In this document: positions 11,141 through 21,772 of the stretch, in pieces
Layout of the letters: the number at the start of each line of letters is the position of its first letter
Position numbering within the stretch: the stretch's first letter is position 1
Source: Adiantum capillus-veneris
Lineage: Eukaryota > Streptophyta > Polypodiopsida > Polypodiales > Pteridaceae
Assembly (NCBI GenBank): GCA_014529385.2
Contig: CM043958.1
Location: forward strand, 143,960,734 to 144,024,733
Length of the DNA: 64,000 bases
Reading direction: 5' to 3'
Made by a program: the position numbers and the translations under genes
Notes under the pieces: model-generated
The model's input: only the letters and a program-made list of their open reading frames with translations
What the model was told of the DNA's origin: nothing
The model's database searches: none

Positions 11141-12640
11141 ATGGCTTCAGGCAATGATCAGTCGACTCCCTTTGCATCTAGAGATGCGGGCTGGGACCAC
11201 AACGAAGATTCAGACAGAGAGTATGGCCCGCCTCGGCCTACTCAGGCAGAGTAAAGAGAGATGGAGCGTCGTCAATTGATTGGCGATGCCACAAAGATGA
11301 TGCTCAATTTTGCCAAGGACCCGAAGATGGCAAAATATATGAACCAGACCTCTTTGGAAGAGGTACAGATGGGTGGCAAAGAACCACAATACCACTCCCA
11401 AAACCCGCTCTCAAGAAACCTTCTGCCTCCAAGAAATATACGGAGAAGGAACTGGAGAACGTGGTTGATGCACGTATTGCTCAGTTTTTCGACGTGCAAA
11501 AGAAGGACAAAAAGCACGGCAAAAAGTAGAAGAAAGGCACTGACTTCCCGGGATATTTGGGTCGTCGGTCGACATTTGACAAGGCAAAGAAACTGAAGAA
11601 GTGCGTCAAGTTTGAAGGCTTACCCAGTTCTTCTTCTTCTTCTGACAGTTCTTCTAGCTCTTCAGATTCGAGCGAAGCAGACAGAAAAGGTAAAAAGCGA
11701 AGCAAGAAACAAAGCTTCGGAAAGGGCAAGAAAAAGGCAAAGAAGGCTACATCTCGCCCAGAGACTGACAGTTCTACCGAGGACTCGTCTAAAGATAGCT
11801 CAGATTCCGATGACGGAAACTTTTATGCGAACAAGAAGAATTTTTACAGACTAACCAGTATGACTTTCTCGAACCGAGAGTTTGAGGAAGGTGGCCACTC
11901 GATCAAGTTTGATACTTTTTCAGGATACTCAGATGCTTCGAAGGCTTTGTCTTTTAATACAGCAGTTTGACATCGCTTTCGCGGGAGGACGCTTTTCAGA
12001 GCACTCCAAGATTCGGAGAGCTGTCTCTTACTCTAAGAGGAATGCTCGTACTTGGTGGTCCACGCTTCTTTTAAACAAGACTGCGCCAATTAAATGGTTG
12101 AAATTTAAGAAGCTTTTTATTTCTTCTTGGTTGACGCAAGAATATGAATGAGATATACGAGCTGCTTGGAACCATCTTCAGATGACCAAGAAAGATACAA
12201 TCAATGCTTACTATGAAAGATTCTGGAGCTCTTTTCTACTCGCCTCTTCATTCAAGAAGATCTCGTTCAGAGAACAGATTGAGCGGTTTACCTTGGGTCT
12301 ACCTACAGAGATCCGAGATCACTGCTTGGAACAGAAGTCAGCTTCTATTCAGGAGTTGATGAGTCATGCGAAGCGGGGCTTTGCCATTCACTCTGGCAGT
12401 CTGACCTACCCCACAGATGAGGCCATGACACAACGAGCCGAACAGACTTCTGGGAATGAAAGTAGAAAGAAAAAGAGCAACCCAGCGAAAAAGGATGCAC
12501 GACCCAAGCTTACTCCTGAGGAGAGAGTTCGCTTCATCAGAGAGGGGAAGTGCTTTGGACGTGGGGAACAGGGACATATCTCTGCGAAGTGCCCTAAGGC
12601 ACAGAAAGAACAGAATGATAAAGAACGACGACAGGCCTGA
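11141..12640 (+). pseudogene. Element B gag, broken
   Basis: Starts MASGNDQST at 11141. A stop at 11252 and later frame changes break it into pieces. Recognisable parts are a Ser/Asp/Lys-rich stretch (about 11620-11800), a capsid-like region (about 11895-12400, with FDTFSGYSD, FAGGRFSEHSK and a WW pair at about 12053) and a nucleocapsid knuckle at about 12551-12595. The knuckle reads CFGRGEQGHISAKCP, so the second Cys of the usual CX2CX4HX4C is lost. Gag would form the particle and bind the RNA; this copy cannot. Confidence 0.85.
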
Positions 12641-14554
12641 GAGTTCAAGAGCAGCTGAGGAGCGTGGCAGAAAAGGCAGATAGAAAAGCAGAACTGGTAC
12701 CACATGGCGTGGGACCTGCACCGAATCTAATGAATGAAAGTACAAACTTTGCCGCTTTTGGGGCAAAGCGTAAGATCAGGAAGCTCTTTTGAAGGAGCCA
12801 AGGCCAACTTCTTTTCACTTGGAATTGGCCGCTCGATTTGGAATTAGTAATTACGACCGACAGACTGACGCCACATGCGGAGGTAGTTTGACTGGCACCC
12901 GGATGGGATGTTGCCATTACACCGACCATTGGCAAACTTCGTTTGCAATGATAGGGGTGTCTAGGGCACGCGAGTGACGTTCTACTCGGGATCCACGAGA
13001 ACTACGCCGTGGTTGACTACCGGGCCGAGAAAGCGACTTTGATAAATGAAGGGCTTAGAGATTGTACTTGATGAACTTCAATTTCTTACTCATTCTTTTG
13101 GGAGAGAATTGAACGATGGATAAAGGTTGAATATGTTTTGACCTGATCAAAAGAACGCCAAGATTTTTCTCCACACTCATGTCGATTGCTTTTCAGAGGG
13201 CCTAAAGATCAAACCATTGATCTGATACCTAGAAGCACGCCACCGAATCGGCCACCTTATCGTGTGAGCCGAGTACAAAATGAAAAGATTATGAACCCAA
13301 TGAAAGACCTCTTGAAAAAGGGTCTTGTCCAGCCTAGTACTTCACCGTATTGCTCTCCAGTGTTGTTGGTTTTGAAGAAAGACGGATCTTGGAGAATGTG
13401 CATCGATTATAGCACTCTCAACGAAATCACCATCAAGAATAGATTTCCGATTCCTAGGATCGATGATATACTTGACAGGTTACAGGGATCCTCATGCTTT
13501 AGCAGGATTGACTTGAAGAGTGGATATCATCATATCGGGATAGCGCCAGGGATGTCTACAAGACAGCTTTTCGGACGACTTTTAGGTTATTTGAGTTTTT
13601 GGTGATGCCTTTTGGCTTAACCAATGCTCCTGCGACATTTAACCGGATGATGGACTGGATTTTTCGAGAGTCTGAGCAGAACACAGAGATCATCTGCTTC
13701 AAGTCTTTCAGGCATTACGAGATCACACGTTAGTGATTAATGCAAAGAAAAGTTAATTTTTCCTACCAGAGATACACTGTTTTGGGACACATTGTGTCAG
13801 CAGCAGGAGTGCAAATGGACCCGGCCAAGATAGAGACTATCCGTGATTGGCCCGATTTGAGGAATGTCCATGAAGTTAGAAGCTTCTTGGGACTGTGTTC
13901 GTACTACAGGCGGTTCATACGAAAGTTTGCAGAGGTTGCTTCCCCTTTGCATACCTTGACACAGAAAGGAGTACCTTTTTCGTGGGGACCCACAGAGGTG
14001 ATTGCCTTTCGGACATTGAAAGAGAAATTGACTATGGGACCTATTTTGACTTTGCCGGACTTGCAGAAGTCATTTGAGTATATTATGATGCTTGTGGTCG
14101 TAGTCTGGGTGCGGTCTTGATGCAAGAAGGCCATGTCATAGCTTACGAGAGCCGTTTGTTCTCTAGGCTGGAGATGACAGCATAGATCTATGGGAAAGAG
14201 CTTTTGGCGGTTATCCATACTCTTACTTAGTGGCGGCATTACCTACTCGGAGCGGATTTTACTGTCTTTACAGACCATCAGAGTTTGCGCTACTTGTCAC
14301 AGAAGCAGCTTTCGGAAAAGCAGATGCGGTGGGCGAACATCTTGTCACAGTTCCACCTCCAGATTGTCCATGTGCAGGGACAGAAGAATGTGGTGGCAGA
14401 TACTTTGTCTCGAAAACCGTAGGTTCTGGCTATTTCCGCGATACATCATAGGAGCTTCGAGGATATGGTCGATCAGTATGCCACAGATACAGATTTTGCA
14501 TATATTTTCACACGGATACGGGAGGGGGAGACAGTAGCTCTCCCTTCGGGAAGG
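12641..14554 (+). pseudogene. Element B protease, reverse transcriptase and RNase H, broken
   Basis: A protease remnant at about 12788-12850 reads FEGAKANFFSLELAARFGI, with the catalytic Asp of the D-x-G motif lost. RT follows from about 13186 (MCIDYSTLNE at about 13398, then [15 protein letters not shown]) and is frameshifted near 13560-13740, where the catalytic segment containing the Asp pair is deleted or unreadable. The FLGLCSYYRRFIR block sits at about 13888 and RNase H lies at about 14050-14450. The sequence is cut at 14554 by insertion of A1, and the integrase continues at 23249. Confidence 0.85.
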
Positions 14555-16029
14555 TGTCACCAGCGTGTGACTACTATCTATCCTTTTTGTTGATTTCTTT
14601 CTTATTATCTATTTACTTTCACTTTTTGGAAACACCCCTCGGGAAATCTAACTGCCCTGCATTGCATAGCTAGTGTGGAACTGTCCAGAGGGAGTCCAGG
14701 CCTGAGGGCAAGAGAGCACTAAGGTTGGACAAGGACTATGGTTAGCCAAGTGGGGTCATTGACTAGCCAAAGTGGAATCCTTTGCTACAGAGGCTACATT
14801 TCAGTTCTGGATGTGGCCGCAGTGTACAAAGAGGGTCGGATGACCTAGAAAGATACAATGGCAGCATCTCCTAAAATTTAGGGAACTGCTATTTTGGGAC
14901 CTGAAAATGTGTTGGCGTCATTACCTCCGGAATGACAAAGGGAACATTTTCTTACTCTGCCGTGAAGTCAACTGGGCAACCGGTTGGGATATTTTTAGGC
15001 GGCAACCCGAAACGGGAAAATGCTTGTAAAAGTGCCAAGTGGCACCTTCTGGTGCACTTGCCTTATGCAACAAGAAGTGGCGCTGAATTTGAAGAGGAGA
15101 GAGCCTCATTTTCAGATTTTGTCACAGGTTAAGAGCTATGGAGTGCTTGCTTTCCCTCTTATGCACAGTGCGGTGCCAGGAGTGATGCCCTGCACGCTAC
15201 GCACTGCCCTCTCTCTCCCCTTTGGCAGTATGTTATGCCCCTCTAGTGGGCTCTTCATTTGACCAATGTACAGTTGTGTGGGTTCATGCGCGATTGCCGA
15301 GGCAAGAGCCTCTTGCACAGGTACTGGATTAGCTAGCGGCTAATCCCCCCGCAGGTACAGGTGAATTCGGAGAGGTTTCATGCCAGAAATCTCGTCCGAT
15401 TCAAAGGGCAAGTAGCCCTACAGGTGCGGGAGCTCGAGGACTTGCTAGGGATGCGACCGGCACGCGGAACGGAGCCCGAAACAGTGAATTACAGCCTGCT
15501 GTGTATTTTTGCAGGTTTAGGGTTTTGGCCCTAAACAGACCCTAATACCCCCAGGAGGTTCGGGGACGCAAGGGGACCGCTGTACAGGCGATCTGGCGTA
15601 TTTTCAGGGCTGAAAACAGAGAATTCAGCGTGCTGCAGATTCTCGCCAGGTTTTGCAAAGTGCCCGTATGCGTCGGGAAAGTCAGTCAATGCGTGGGAAT
15701 ACTTACCGTGAAGGGTTCTAGTACAGTTATGCTGCTGAAATCGGGTTGGAACGGTGGAAATTCAGCCGAGTTTGTGCGGGGCAGCTTGTAGGAACCACAG
15801 CGTTTATTCCCTCTTTTGAACAATAAAGAAATACCGAAAGGGGCGCCTAAGTTAGGGGCCAATCTGGTGTCTGTCTACTCATACAGGTGCAATCTAGCAG
15901 CCTGTATCCCTCTCCCCTTTGTTGTGTCTTGAAAATACAAGTAAAATAGACGACTAATAATGGGTGAAAGCTAAATCAAGGTTTAAAGTAAAGTCTACCG
16001 CCCTTTTTGGATCAAACAGGCCGGTTACA
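14555..16029 (+). repeat. Element A1 5' LTR
   Basis: Begins TGTCACCAGCGTGTGAC and ends GGCCGGTTACA. The shared LTR motif is at 15828-15847, directly preceded by AATAA. The open frames within it recur in every A-family LTR because the LTR is repeated, and they are not considered genes. Confidence 0.95.
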
Positions 16030-16045
16030 TGGTTCCATCGACGGG
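16030..16045 (+). other. Element A1 primer binding site, unassigned tRNA
   Basis: TGGTTCCATCGACGGG follows the LTR end without a spacer. It begins with the obligatory TGG (pairs with tRNA CCA) but is not the initiator-Met sequence used by B, C and G. A2 has the identical sequence at 33339-33354. I could not assign the tRNA from memory. Confidence 0.6.
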
Positions 16046-16137
16046 ATTAAATCACTTTTTTCCATAGAAGTGAGCCTTGGTCAGTTTTGGGCTTGAAGAC
16101 ACAGGGGATCATAGACCAGACACAGGGAATTGTAATT

Positions 16138-19100
16138 ATGGCTGACAGACCAGATGATGTGACTGAAGAGGTTTCCTCTTCACAGGGTCAACAGACACAT
16201 GAAGTGGGTGAGTCCTCAAGACCACCACAGACTGATGATGATATATTCAGGACCCAGTTGGCTACTGCTGTGGCTATGTTCACACAAGTAATGCAGAATC
16301 CGAGGTTTTTAGCCTTTCTGCAACCTCCGATTCCGTCTCAGCAAGTTGGGTCACTGGATCATATTCAAAAGCCTGTTAAGGCTCGAACACAGGTGATTCA
16401 TACCGCACAGTCAATGGAAACACCTGTACACTTGACGGAGAACATGCAATCTCCACAACGTATGCCTAAGGTGCAAGAACAGGTGGCTGAGATGCCAGTT
16501 TTTCAAGCTGTACCAATTCAGCCCGCCACCTTTCAGCAGCCTATAGCTGGTTCTAATGGGCAGGGAAGCAACTTACAGGCTATGCAACAGGTCTTCCCAC
16601 CACCTTCAGTACACCCTGGCTATTTTGGAGGTGGATCCGTATTCCAAAGCATGGCTGGTCATGCACCTGGAAATCAGTTTTATACGCCAGGAACAGTGTT
16701 TGGGGGTGCTCAAACGATGATGCCTAACCCCATGTACAGTGTCATGGGTATGCAACCAGGGTTTCAAAGCACTCAGGGACAATGTGGGATGCCACAAGTA
16801 AATTTTGGTATGGCTGGAATTACAAATCAGCAGCCAAATATGGCATTTCCAGGTCAAGTTAATAGCGGCCAAGGAACACAGATGAACCCTATTAGTGTTC
16901 CCATGTTTCAGTCACTTCCATATGACAATTTAACGCCGCTGGAGAGGCCAACTCCGTATAAAGAAGGTGGCAAAGGAGTGTCATTCACGACCTTTACAGG
17001 GTTTGATGACAGGAAGAAGGCTCTTTCATTCCTCCAGCAGTTTGACAAGGCCTATGCAGGGGGAAACTTTACAGAGGCTTCAAAGGTCCGCAAGGCAGCC
17101 ACTTTCTTGACAGGGAATGCGGGACAATGGTGGACAACTTTATTGCTTCAAGGGCAAGCTTCGTCCACATGGATTTACTTCAAGCAGATTTTTGCAGCAG
17201 CATGGTTATCTGATGATTTCGAAGCAGATGTCATGACAGAATGGCACCAGCTTAATGCTGCCACTTGCAGAAATCTGGATGATTACAATCGGAAGTTTTG
17301 GAAAGCTCTACTCCCAGTAACTTCCTATAGGTTTGTGCCATTGACAGAACAGATAGAAAAATACTGTTGTGGCCTACCCAAAGGATTGAGAAAATACTGC
17401 ACAAAGACCAAAGTCACTACTTTGACGCAGCTCATCGAGGTAGCAAACACTGGCAATGGTTTGCTCAAGGGAGAAGATTGTGAATTTAACACTGGTGTCA
17501 AGGCAGGATCAGGCAAGAAAAATTCAGCCAAGAAGCACGTTCCCAATGAGGCTCCTAAAGGGACTCAGGAGTCGGCCAACACAGGGAAAGACAAAGCTAC
17601 GGCTGAATCAGAAAAAGGACCAGCAAAGAAATGGAAAAGACGTTTTCCTCGCAAGTCAGAAGAGCAAAAGAAGGTCCTGAGGACAGAGAACAAATGCTTT
17701 ATATGTGAGCAGCCTGGCCACATTGCTTACAATTGTCCTACAAAGAAAAGGCCAGCTGATTCTGAAGACAAGGAAGACAAGAAAGGAAAGAAGCCCATGG
17801 CTGGTCTAGTGCCAGATATGGTGGGCGACAAGCCAAATTCAGATGCAAGTGAGCTTTGCAGAGCATGGGGAAAGGTTAGGGATCAAACAGTGCTTATCTT
17901 CTTTGATCCAGGTGCCAAAGCCAACTTCATTTCCCCAGAATTGGCTTCAAAGTTGGGAATCAGACCTGAAGAGATGGGGTATACAACAGAGGCAGGTTTG
18001 GCATGTCCTGGCCATACAGAGGCTGTGACACCCATCATTGGAAAGTTGCGTCTACATATCCAGTCCTATGTAGATGCTGAAGAATTTTACATCATGCCAC
18101 TGGACGGATGTGATGTGTTGTTAGGTATTCCTTGGTTGTTTCGTGTGAAGGGAATCCTGGATGCCTACAACAAAAAGATCACTGTACAGAGCAGGGGAAA
18201 GACTCACATTCTGGATGTAAAGCTTAAAGGGGAGTCTGTTCCTACTGTATCAGCTTCTGCTATTACTTCTGTAATGAAAAAGCATCTTTCTGCGTACTTG
18301 GTTTTTGCTCGTGAAGTGTCAGATTTTGATGAATCAAATTTATCTGTGCTAGATAAAGAAAGGTCAATGTTTTTACAACAGTATAGTGACTGTTTTTCCG
18401 ATTCATTACCGTCTCAATTACCGCCAGAGAGACCCGAGGACCATGCGATAGATTTGGTGCCAGGCTGTAGCCCACCAAATAAGCCTCCGTACAGGGTTAG
18501 TGCGGCTCAGCAGAAAGAGATAATGGGCCAAGTACAGGAGTTGTTAGAAAAGGGGCTGATTCAGCCCAGTTCATCTCCATTCTGTTCTCCAGTGTTGTTG
18601 GTGCAGAAAAAGGATGGCTCATGGCGTATGTGCATCGACTACCGTGCACTGAACAAGAATACCATCAAGAATAGGTTCCCTATACCTAGAATTGATGATA
18701 TTATGGACAAATTAGAAGGAGCAGCTATGTTTAGCAGGATAGATCTAAAGAGTGGGTATCATCAGATCCGCATTAGATCAGAGGATGTGCACAAGACTGC
18801 TTTTAGAACAACGTTTGGCCTTTACGAATTTTTAGTGATGCCCTTTGGTCTCACAAATGCTCCTGCTACGTTTAATAGGATGATGGACAGAATTTTCCGT
18901 CCACACCAGCAGTTTGTTGGTACATTCTTTGATGACATGATAGTCTACTCAAAGAATGAAGAGGAGCATAGGCATCACTTGGCCATTGTGTTCAAAGAGC
19001 TACGCAGTCATAGGTTGCTCATCAATGCAAAGAAAAGTGAGTTTTTTCTGGAAGAGATTCACTTTCTGGGACACATTGTCTCAAAGGACGGTGTCAGAAT

Positions 19101-19461
19101 GGATCCTGCAAAAGTCGAAGCGATCAAGTCATGGCCAAATTTGAAGACGGTGCATGATGTCCGAAGCTTCTTTGGACTATGCTCCTATTACAGAAGGTTT
19201 ATCCGAAATTTCGCTGAGATTGCTTCACCTTTACATGCTCTTCAAAAGAAGGCAGTCACCTTTAGATGGACACAAAAAGAGATTTCAGCTTTTAATCTCT
19301 TAAAGGAAAAGATGACTTCGGATCCAGTCATTGTGTTGCCAGATCTTAGGAAGTCATTTGTGGTCCAATGTGATGCCTGCGGTAGTAGCATTGGTGCTGT
19401 GCTAATGCAAGATGGCAGGGTAGTAGCCTATGAGAGCAGAATTTGCAAGGGCCAGAGATGA
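16138..19461 (+). CDS. Element A1 gag-protease-RT-RNase H (first part of polyprotein)
   Basis: The first ATG is at 16138 (MADRPDDVTEEV); the open frame upstream to 16087 has no ATG. Domains by nucleotide: Gln/Met/Gly/Pro-rich N-terminus 16138-16930; capsid about 16970-17440 (LQQFDKAYAGGNF, QWWTTLL); basic linker; CX2CX4HX4C knuckle CFICEQPGHIAYNC at 17695-17736; protease with DPG at 17905 in place of the usual DSG/DTG (FFDPGAKANFIS); RT about 18490-19230 with FFDDMIVYS (Asp pair 18931-18936); first part of RNase H from about 19360 (CDACGSSIGAVL). The frame ends at 19461 because one T is missing in the run near 19442 compared with A2 (AATTTGC versus AATTTTGC). The product would run the retrotransposon replication cycle in cytoplasmic particles. 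Confidence 0.93.
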   Translation: MADRPDDVTEEVSSSQGQQTHEVGESSRPPQTDDDIFRTQLATAVAMFTQVMQNPRFLAFLQPPIPSQQVGSLDHIQKPVKARTQVIHTAQSMETPVHLTENMQSPQRMPKVQEQVAEMPVFQAVPIQPATFQQPIAGSNGQGSNLQAMQQVFPPPSVHPGYFGGGSVFQSMAGHAPGNQFYTPGTVFGGAQTMMPNPMYSVMGMQPGFQSTQGQCGMPQVNFGMAGITNQQPNMAFPGQVNSGQGTQMNPISVPMFQSLPYDNLTPLERPTPYKEGGKGVSFTTFTGFDDRKKALSFLQQFDKAYAGGNFTEASKVRKAATFLTGNAGQWWTTLLLQGQASSTWIYFKQIFAAAWLSDDFEADVMTEWHQLNAATCRNLDDYNRKFWKALLPVTSYRFVPLTEQIEKYCCGLPKGLRKYCTKTKVTTLTQLIEVANTGNGLLKGEDCEFNTGVKAGSGKKNSAKKHVPNEAPKGTQESANTGKDKATAESEKGPAKKWKRRFPRKSEEQKKVLRTENKCFICEQPGHIAYNCPTKKRPADSEDKEDKKGKKPMAGLVPDMVGDKPNSDASELCRAWGKVRDQTVLIFFDPGAKANFISPELASKLGIRPEEMGYTTEAGLACPGHTEAVTPIIGKLRLHIQSYVDAEEFYIMPLDGCDVLLGIPWLFRVKGILDAYNKKITVQSRGKTHILDVKLKGESVPTVSASAITSVMKKHLSAYLVFAREVSDFDESNLSVLDKERSMFLQQYSDCFSDSLPSQLPPERPEDHAIDLVPGCSPPNKPPYRVSAAQQKEIMGQVQELLEKGLIQPSSSPFCSPVLLVQKKDGSWRMCIDYRALNKNTIKNRFPIPRIDDIMDKLEGAAMFSRIDLKSGYHQIRIRSEDVHKTAFRTTFGLYEFLVMPFGLTNAPATFNRMMDRIFRPHQQFVGTFFDDMIVYSKNEEEHRHHLAIVFKELRSHRLLINAKKSEFFLEEIHFLGHIVSKDGVRMDPAKVEAIKSWPNLKTVHDVRSFFGLCSYYRRFIRNFAEIASPLHALQKKAVTFRWTQKEISAFNLLKEKMTSDPVIVLPDLRKSFVVQCDACGSSIGAVLMQDGRVVAYESRICKGQR

Positions 19462-21200
19462 CCATGCAGGTCTATGAGAAAGAGTTACTGGCTGTGATTC
19501 ATGCGCTCTTAAGTTGGAAACACTACCTGCTAGGTGCAGATTTCGTTGTCCAAACGGATCATCAGACCTTGCGATACTTCTTGACACAGACAAAGTTATC
19601 TGAGAAGCATATGCGATGGGCAAATATCTTGTCCATGTTCCATTTTCAGATTGTGCATGTGGAAGGCAAGAAGAACGTTGTGGCTGATGCCTTGTCAAGA
19701 AAGCCACAAATTTCAGCTGTGTCGATTCCTTATCATCATGAACTTGATGATATGAGAGAACAGTATGCAAATGATGAAGATTTTGCAAGGGTCTTCGAGC
19801 AACTAATGGATGGACAACGTCATGAACACTATCTTCTTAAAGACGGGTTCATGATGATGCATGGCAGATTGTGTGTCACAAAGCCATTGCGACGCAAAGT
19901 TATGGAAGAGAGTCATGTCCCACCGTATGCAGGGCATCGTGGTATCGATGCTACAGTTAAAGCGGTTGAGACATTCTTCTATTGGCCTACATTGAGAAGG
20001 GATGTGGATGCCTTTGTGCGAGAATGCCTAATATGCCAAAAGGTCAAGTTTGACAGGCAAAAGGCACCAGGGTTATTGCAAGCACTACCTATTCCAGATA
20101 AACCATGGGAAAGTATTGCTATGGATTTTATCTTTGATCTTCCAAGAACGCAGACAGGAAATGATGGTATTTGGACCATTATTTGCAGATTCAGCAAACA
20201 GGCTCATTTTATTCCTGTCAGGAAGAAGATAAAGCCAGATCAGATGGCACGCTTGTTTATGAGCAATATTTTCAAGTATCATGGAATGCCACAGTCGATT
20301 ATTAGCGACCGTGATCCACGCATGACTAGTTTGTTCTGGAAAGGCTTGTTTGAGAATATGGGTACCACGCTCAAATTCTCTTCGTCATTTCATCCTCAAA
20401 CAGATGGGCAGTCAGAAGAGGCAAATTCTACTGTCCTAGATCTGCTGAAGTGTTATGTGTCAGAGCATAAAGGAAAGTGGGAGCAGTATTTGCCATTGGT
20501 GGAGTATGCATACAATAATACAGTGCATTCATCAACTGGCAAGGCACCTTTTGAGATAGTTGAAGGTGGCAAGAAAGTTCCTCCCATACTGCATACAAAG
20601 GACAAGATATTTGAAGCAGATAAGTATGTTCAAGACATGGATGAAATGTACAAGAAGGTCAAAGTGGCCTTAGAAAGGACTCAGGCAAAGCAAAAGAAAG
20701 CAGCTGATCGTCACCGTCGTGAAGTGGTATATTCACTTGGTGATTGGGTGCTTCTACGGTTTGAAAAGGCAAGGTTAAAGAAGATGAAGGGCAAGGAAAG
20801 ACTCTTTCCAAAGCTCAGCATGCGTTACTATGGGCCTTTTCAAGTATGCGACATAATCAGTGATGTTGCATATAGGCTGAAATTGCCTGACAGTTGGAAG
20901 ATTCACAATGCGTTTCATGTGAGTCTTCTCAGACCCTATGTGGGTGATGTGCCAGAAGATATACCAGCTGAAGATCAGCCGGAAGTCGAGGAACTTGACG
21001 AGATCTTGGTCCCTGAACAGATTTTGGCACACAAAGAAAGGAAAGTGAAAGGCAAGGTTGCTAGGCGTTACTTGGTAAAGTTCAGAAACTATCCACCAAT
21101 GGATGCTAAGTGGATGGAAGAAGGTGAACTTGCAGAGTCACCAACTGTGTTATCACTTTACCTGGAAGCCTTCGATTTGCAACCTACCTTGACCCCTTGA
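19443..21200 (+). CDS. Element A1 RNase H-integrase-chromodomain (second part, shifted frame)
   Basis: This frame continues the same polyprotein after the single-base deletion near 19442. The methionine used to draw its start is not a real initiation site. It contains the rest of RNase H (MQVYEKELLAVIHAL, QTDHQTLRYFL, NVVADALSR), integrase HHCC zinc domain (about 19912-20050, ending CLICQKVKFD), catalytic core with Asp at about 20122 (AMDFIFDL), Asp in SDRDP at about 20306, Glu at 20415 (GQSEEAN), GPY/F module at about 20818-20930 and a chromodomain at about 20998-21140 (ILAHKERKVKGK, RRYLVKFRNYPPMDAKWMEE). The chromodomain places it in the chromovirus group. Stop at 21198-21200. Confidence 0.93.
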   Translation: MQGPEMTMQVYEKELLAVIHALLSWKHYLLGADFVVQTDHQTLRYFLTQTKLSEKHMRWANILSMFHFQIVHVEGKKNVVADALSRKPQISAVSIPYHHELDDMREQYANDEDFARVFEQLMDGQRHEHYLLKDGFMMMHGRLCVTKPLRRKVMEESHVPPYAGHRGIDATVKAVETFFYWPTLRRDVDAFVRECLICQKVKFDRQKAPGLLQALPIPDKPWESIAMDFIFDLPRTQTGNDGIWTIICRFSKQAHFIPVRKKIKPDQMARLFMSNIFKYHGMPQSIISDRDPRMTSLFWKGLFENMGTTLKFSSSFHPQTDGQSEEANSTVLDLLKCYVSEHKGKWEQYLPLVEYAYNNTVHSSTGKAPFEIVEGGKKVPPILHTKDKIFEADKYVQDMDEMYKKVKVALERTQAKQKKAADRHRREVVYSLGDWVLLRFEKARLKKMKGKERLFPKLSMRYYGPFQVCDIISDVAYRLKLPDSWKIHNAFHVSLLRPYVGDVPEDIPAEDQPEVEELDEILVPEQILAHKERKVKGKVARRYLVKFRNYPPMDAKWMEEGELAESPTVLSLYLEAFDLQPTLTP

Positions 21201-21772
21201 GTTTCAAAGCTAAATGGATTGTCAGTGTGACAATGGCTTCTGAAACAAATGATGTACATGGTATTTAAAGTGAGCTCAAATGAAATACCTGTTACATGAA
21301 TGTTAGAGCTGTACAGATTGTCAGTTTGGCAATTGCTCTTATGGAATGTCCAAAAGTTTGGTTAGTGCTATAGAAGTGAGTATTTCTTGTCAGTTTGTCA
21401 AGGATACAGTGATTGCTTCTATTGAAGAGTACATGTGTAACTGCATTCTTAAACTGTCGGTTTGGGTATGCTCGAAAGTGTTACGGGATCCAACGTTACG
21501 ATAAGACAGTGGCAAAATGTGCAGCTATCATTTTGTCATTGGAAAGTTAGTGACTCAAAGCAATGGCAGAGTGCGAAGCTACCACTATGTCATTGGGACA
21601 GGGTTCACACGTAGGTAATACATGAGTCGACGAGGTGTTGAATACACCAGGGTTGACAATGAGCATGTATGTGTCGTATATGTGTCGACAGGTGTTGAAT
21701 ACAACAGTGTTGACAGTAAGCATGTACGACATAGATGCAAACGAGGACGTTTGAGATTTCAAGAGGGGGGTA
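21201..21772 (+). other. Element A1 3' spacer and polypurine tract
   Basis: A non-coding spacer between pol and the 3' LTR. About 21622-21745 holds two imperfect copies of a roughly 60-base unit (GTCGACGAGGTGTTGAATAC / GTCGACAGGTGTTGAATAC). The last bases AAGAGGGGGGTA (21761-21772) are the plus-strand primer (polypurine tract). Confidence 0.85.

Noticed and set aside
15020-15262. Recurrent small protein in A-family LTRs (also at 22125, 25814, 32353 and 38651)
   Set aside because: It recurs only because LTRs are repeated. Its start differs between copies and no domain is visible.
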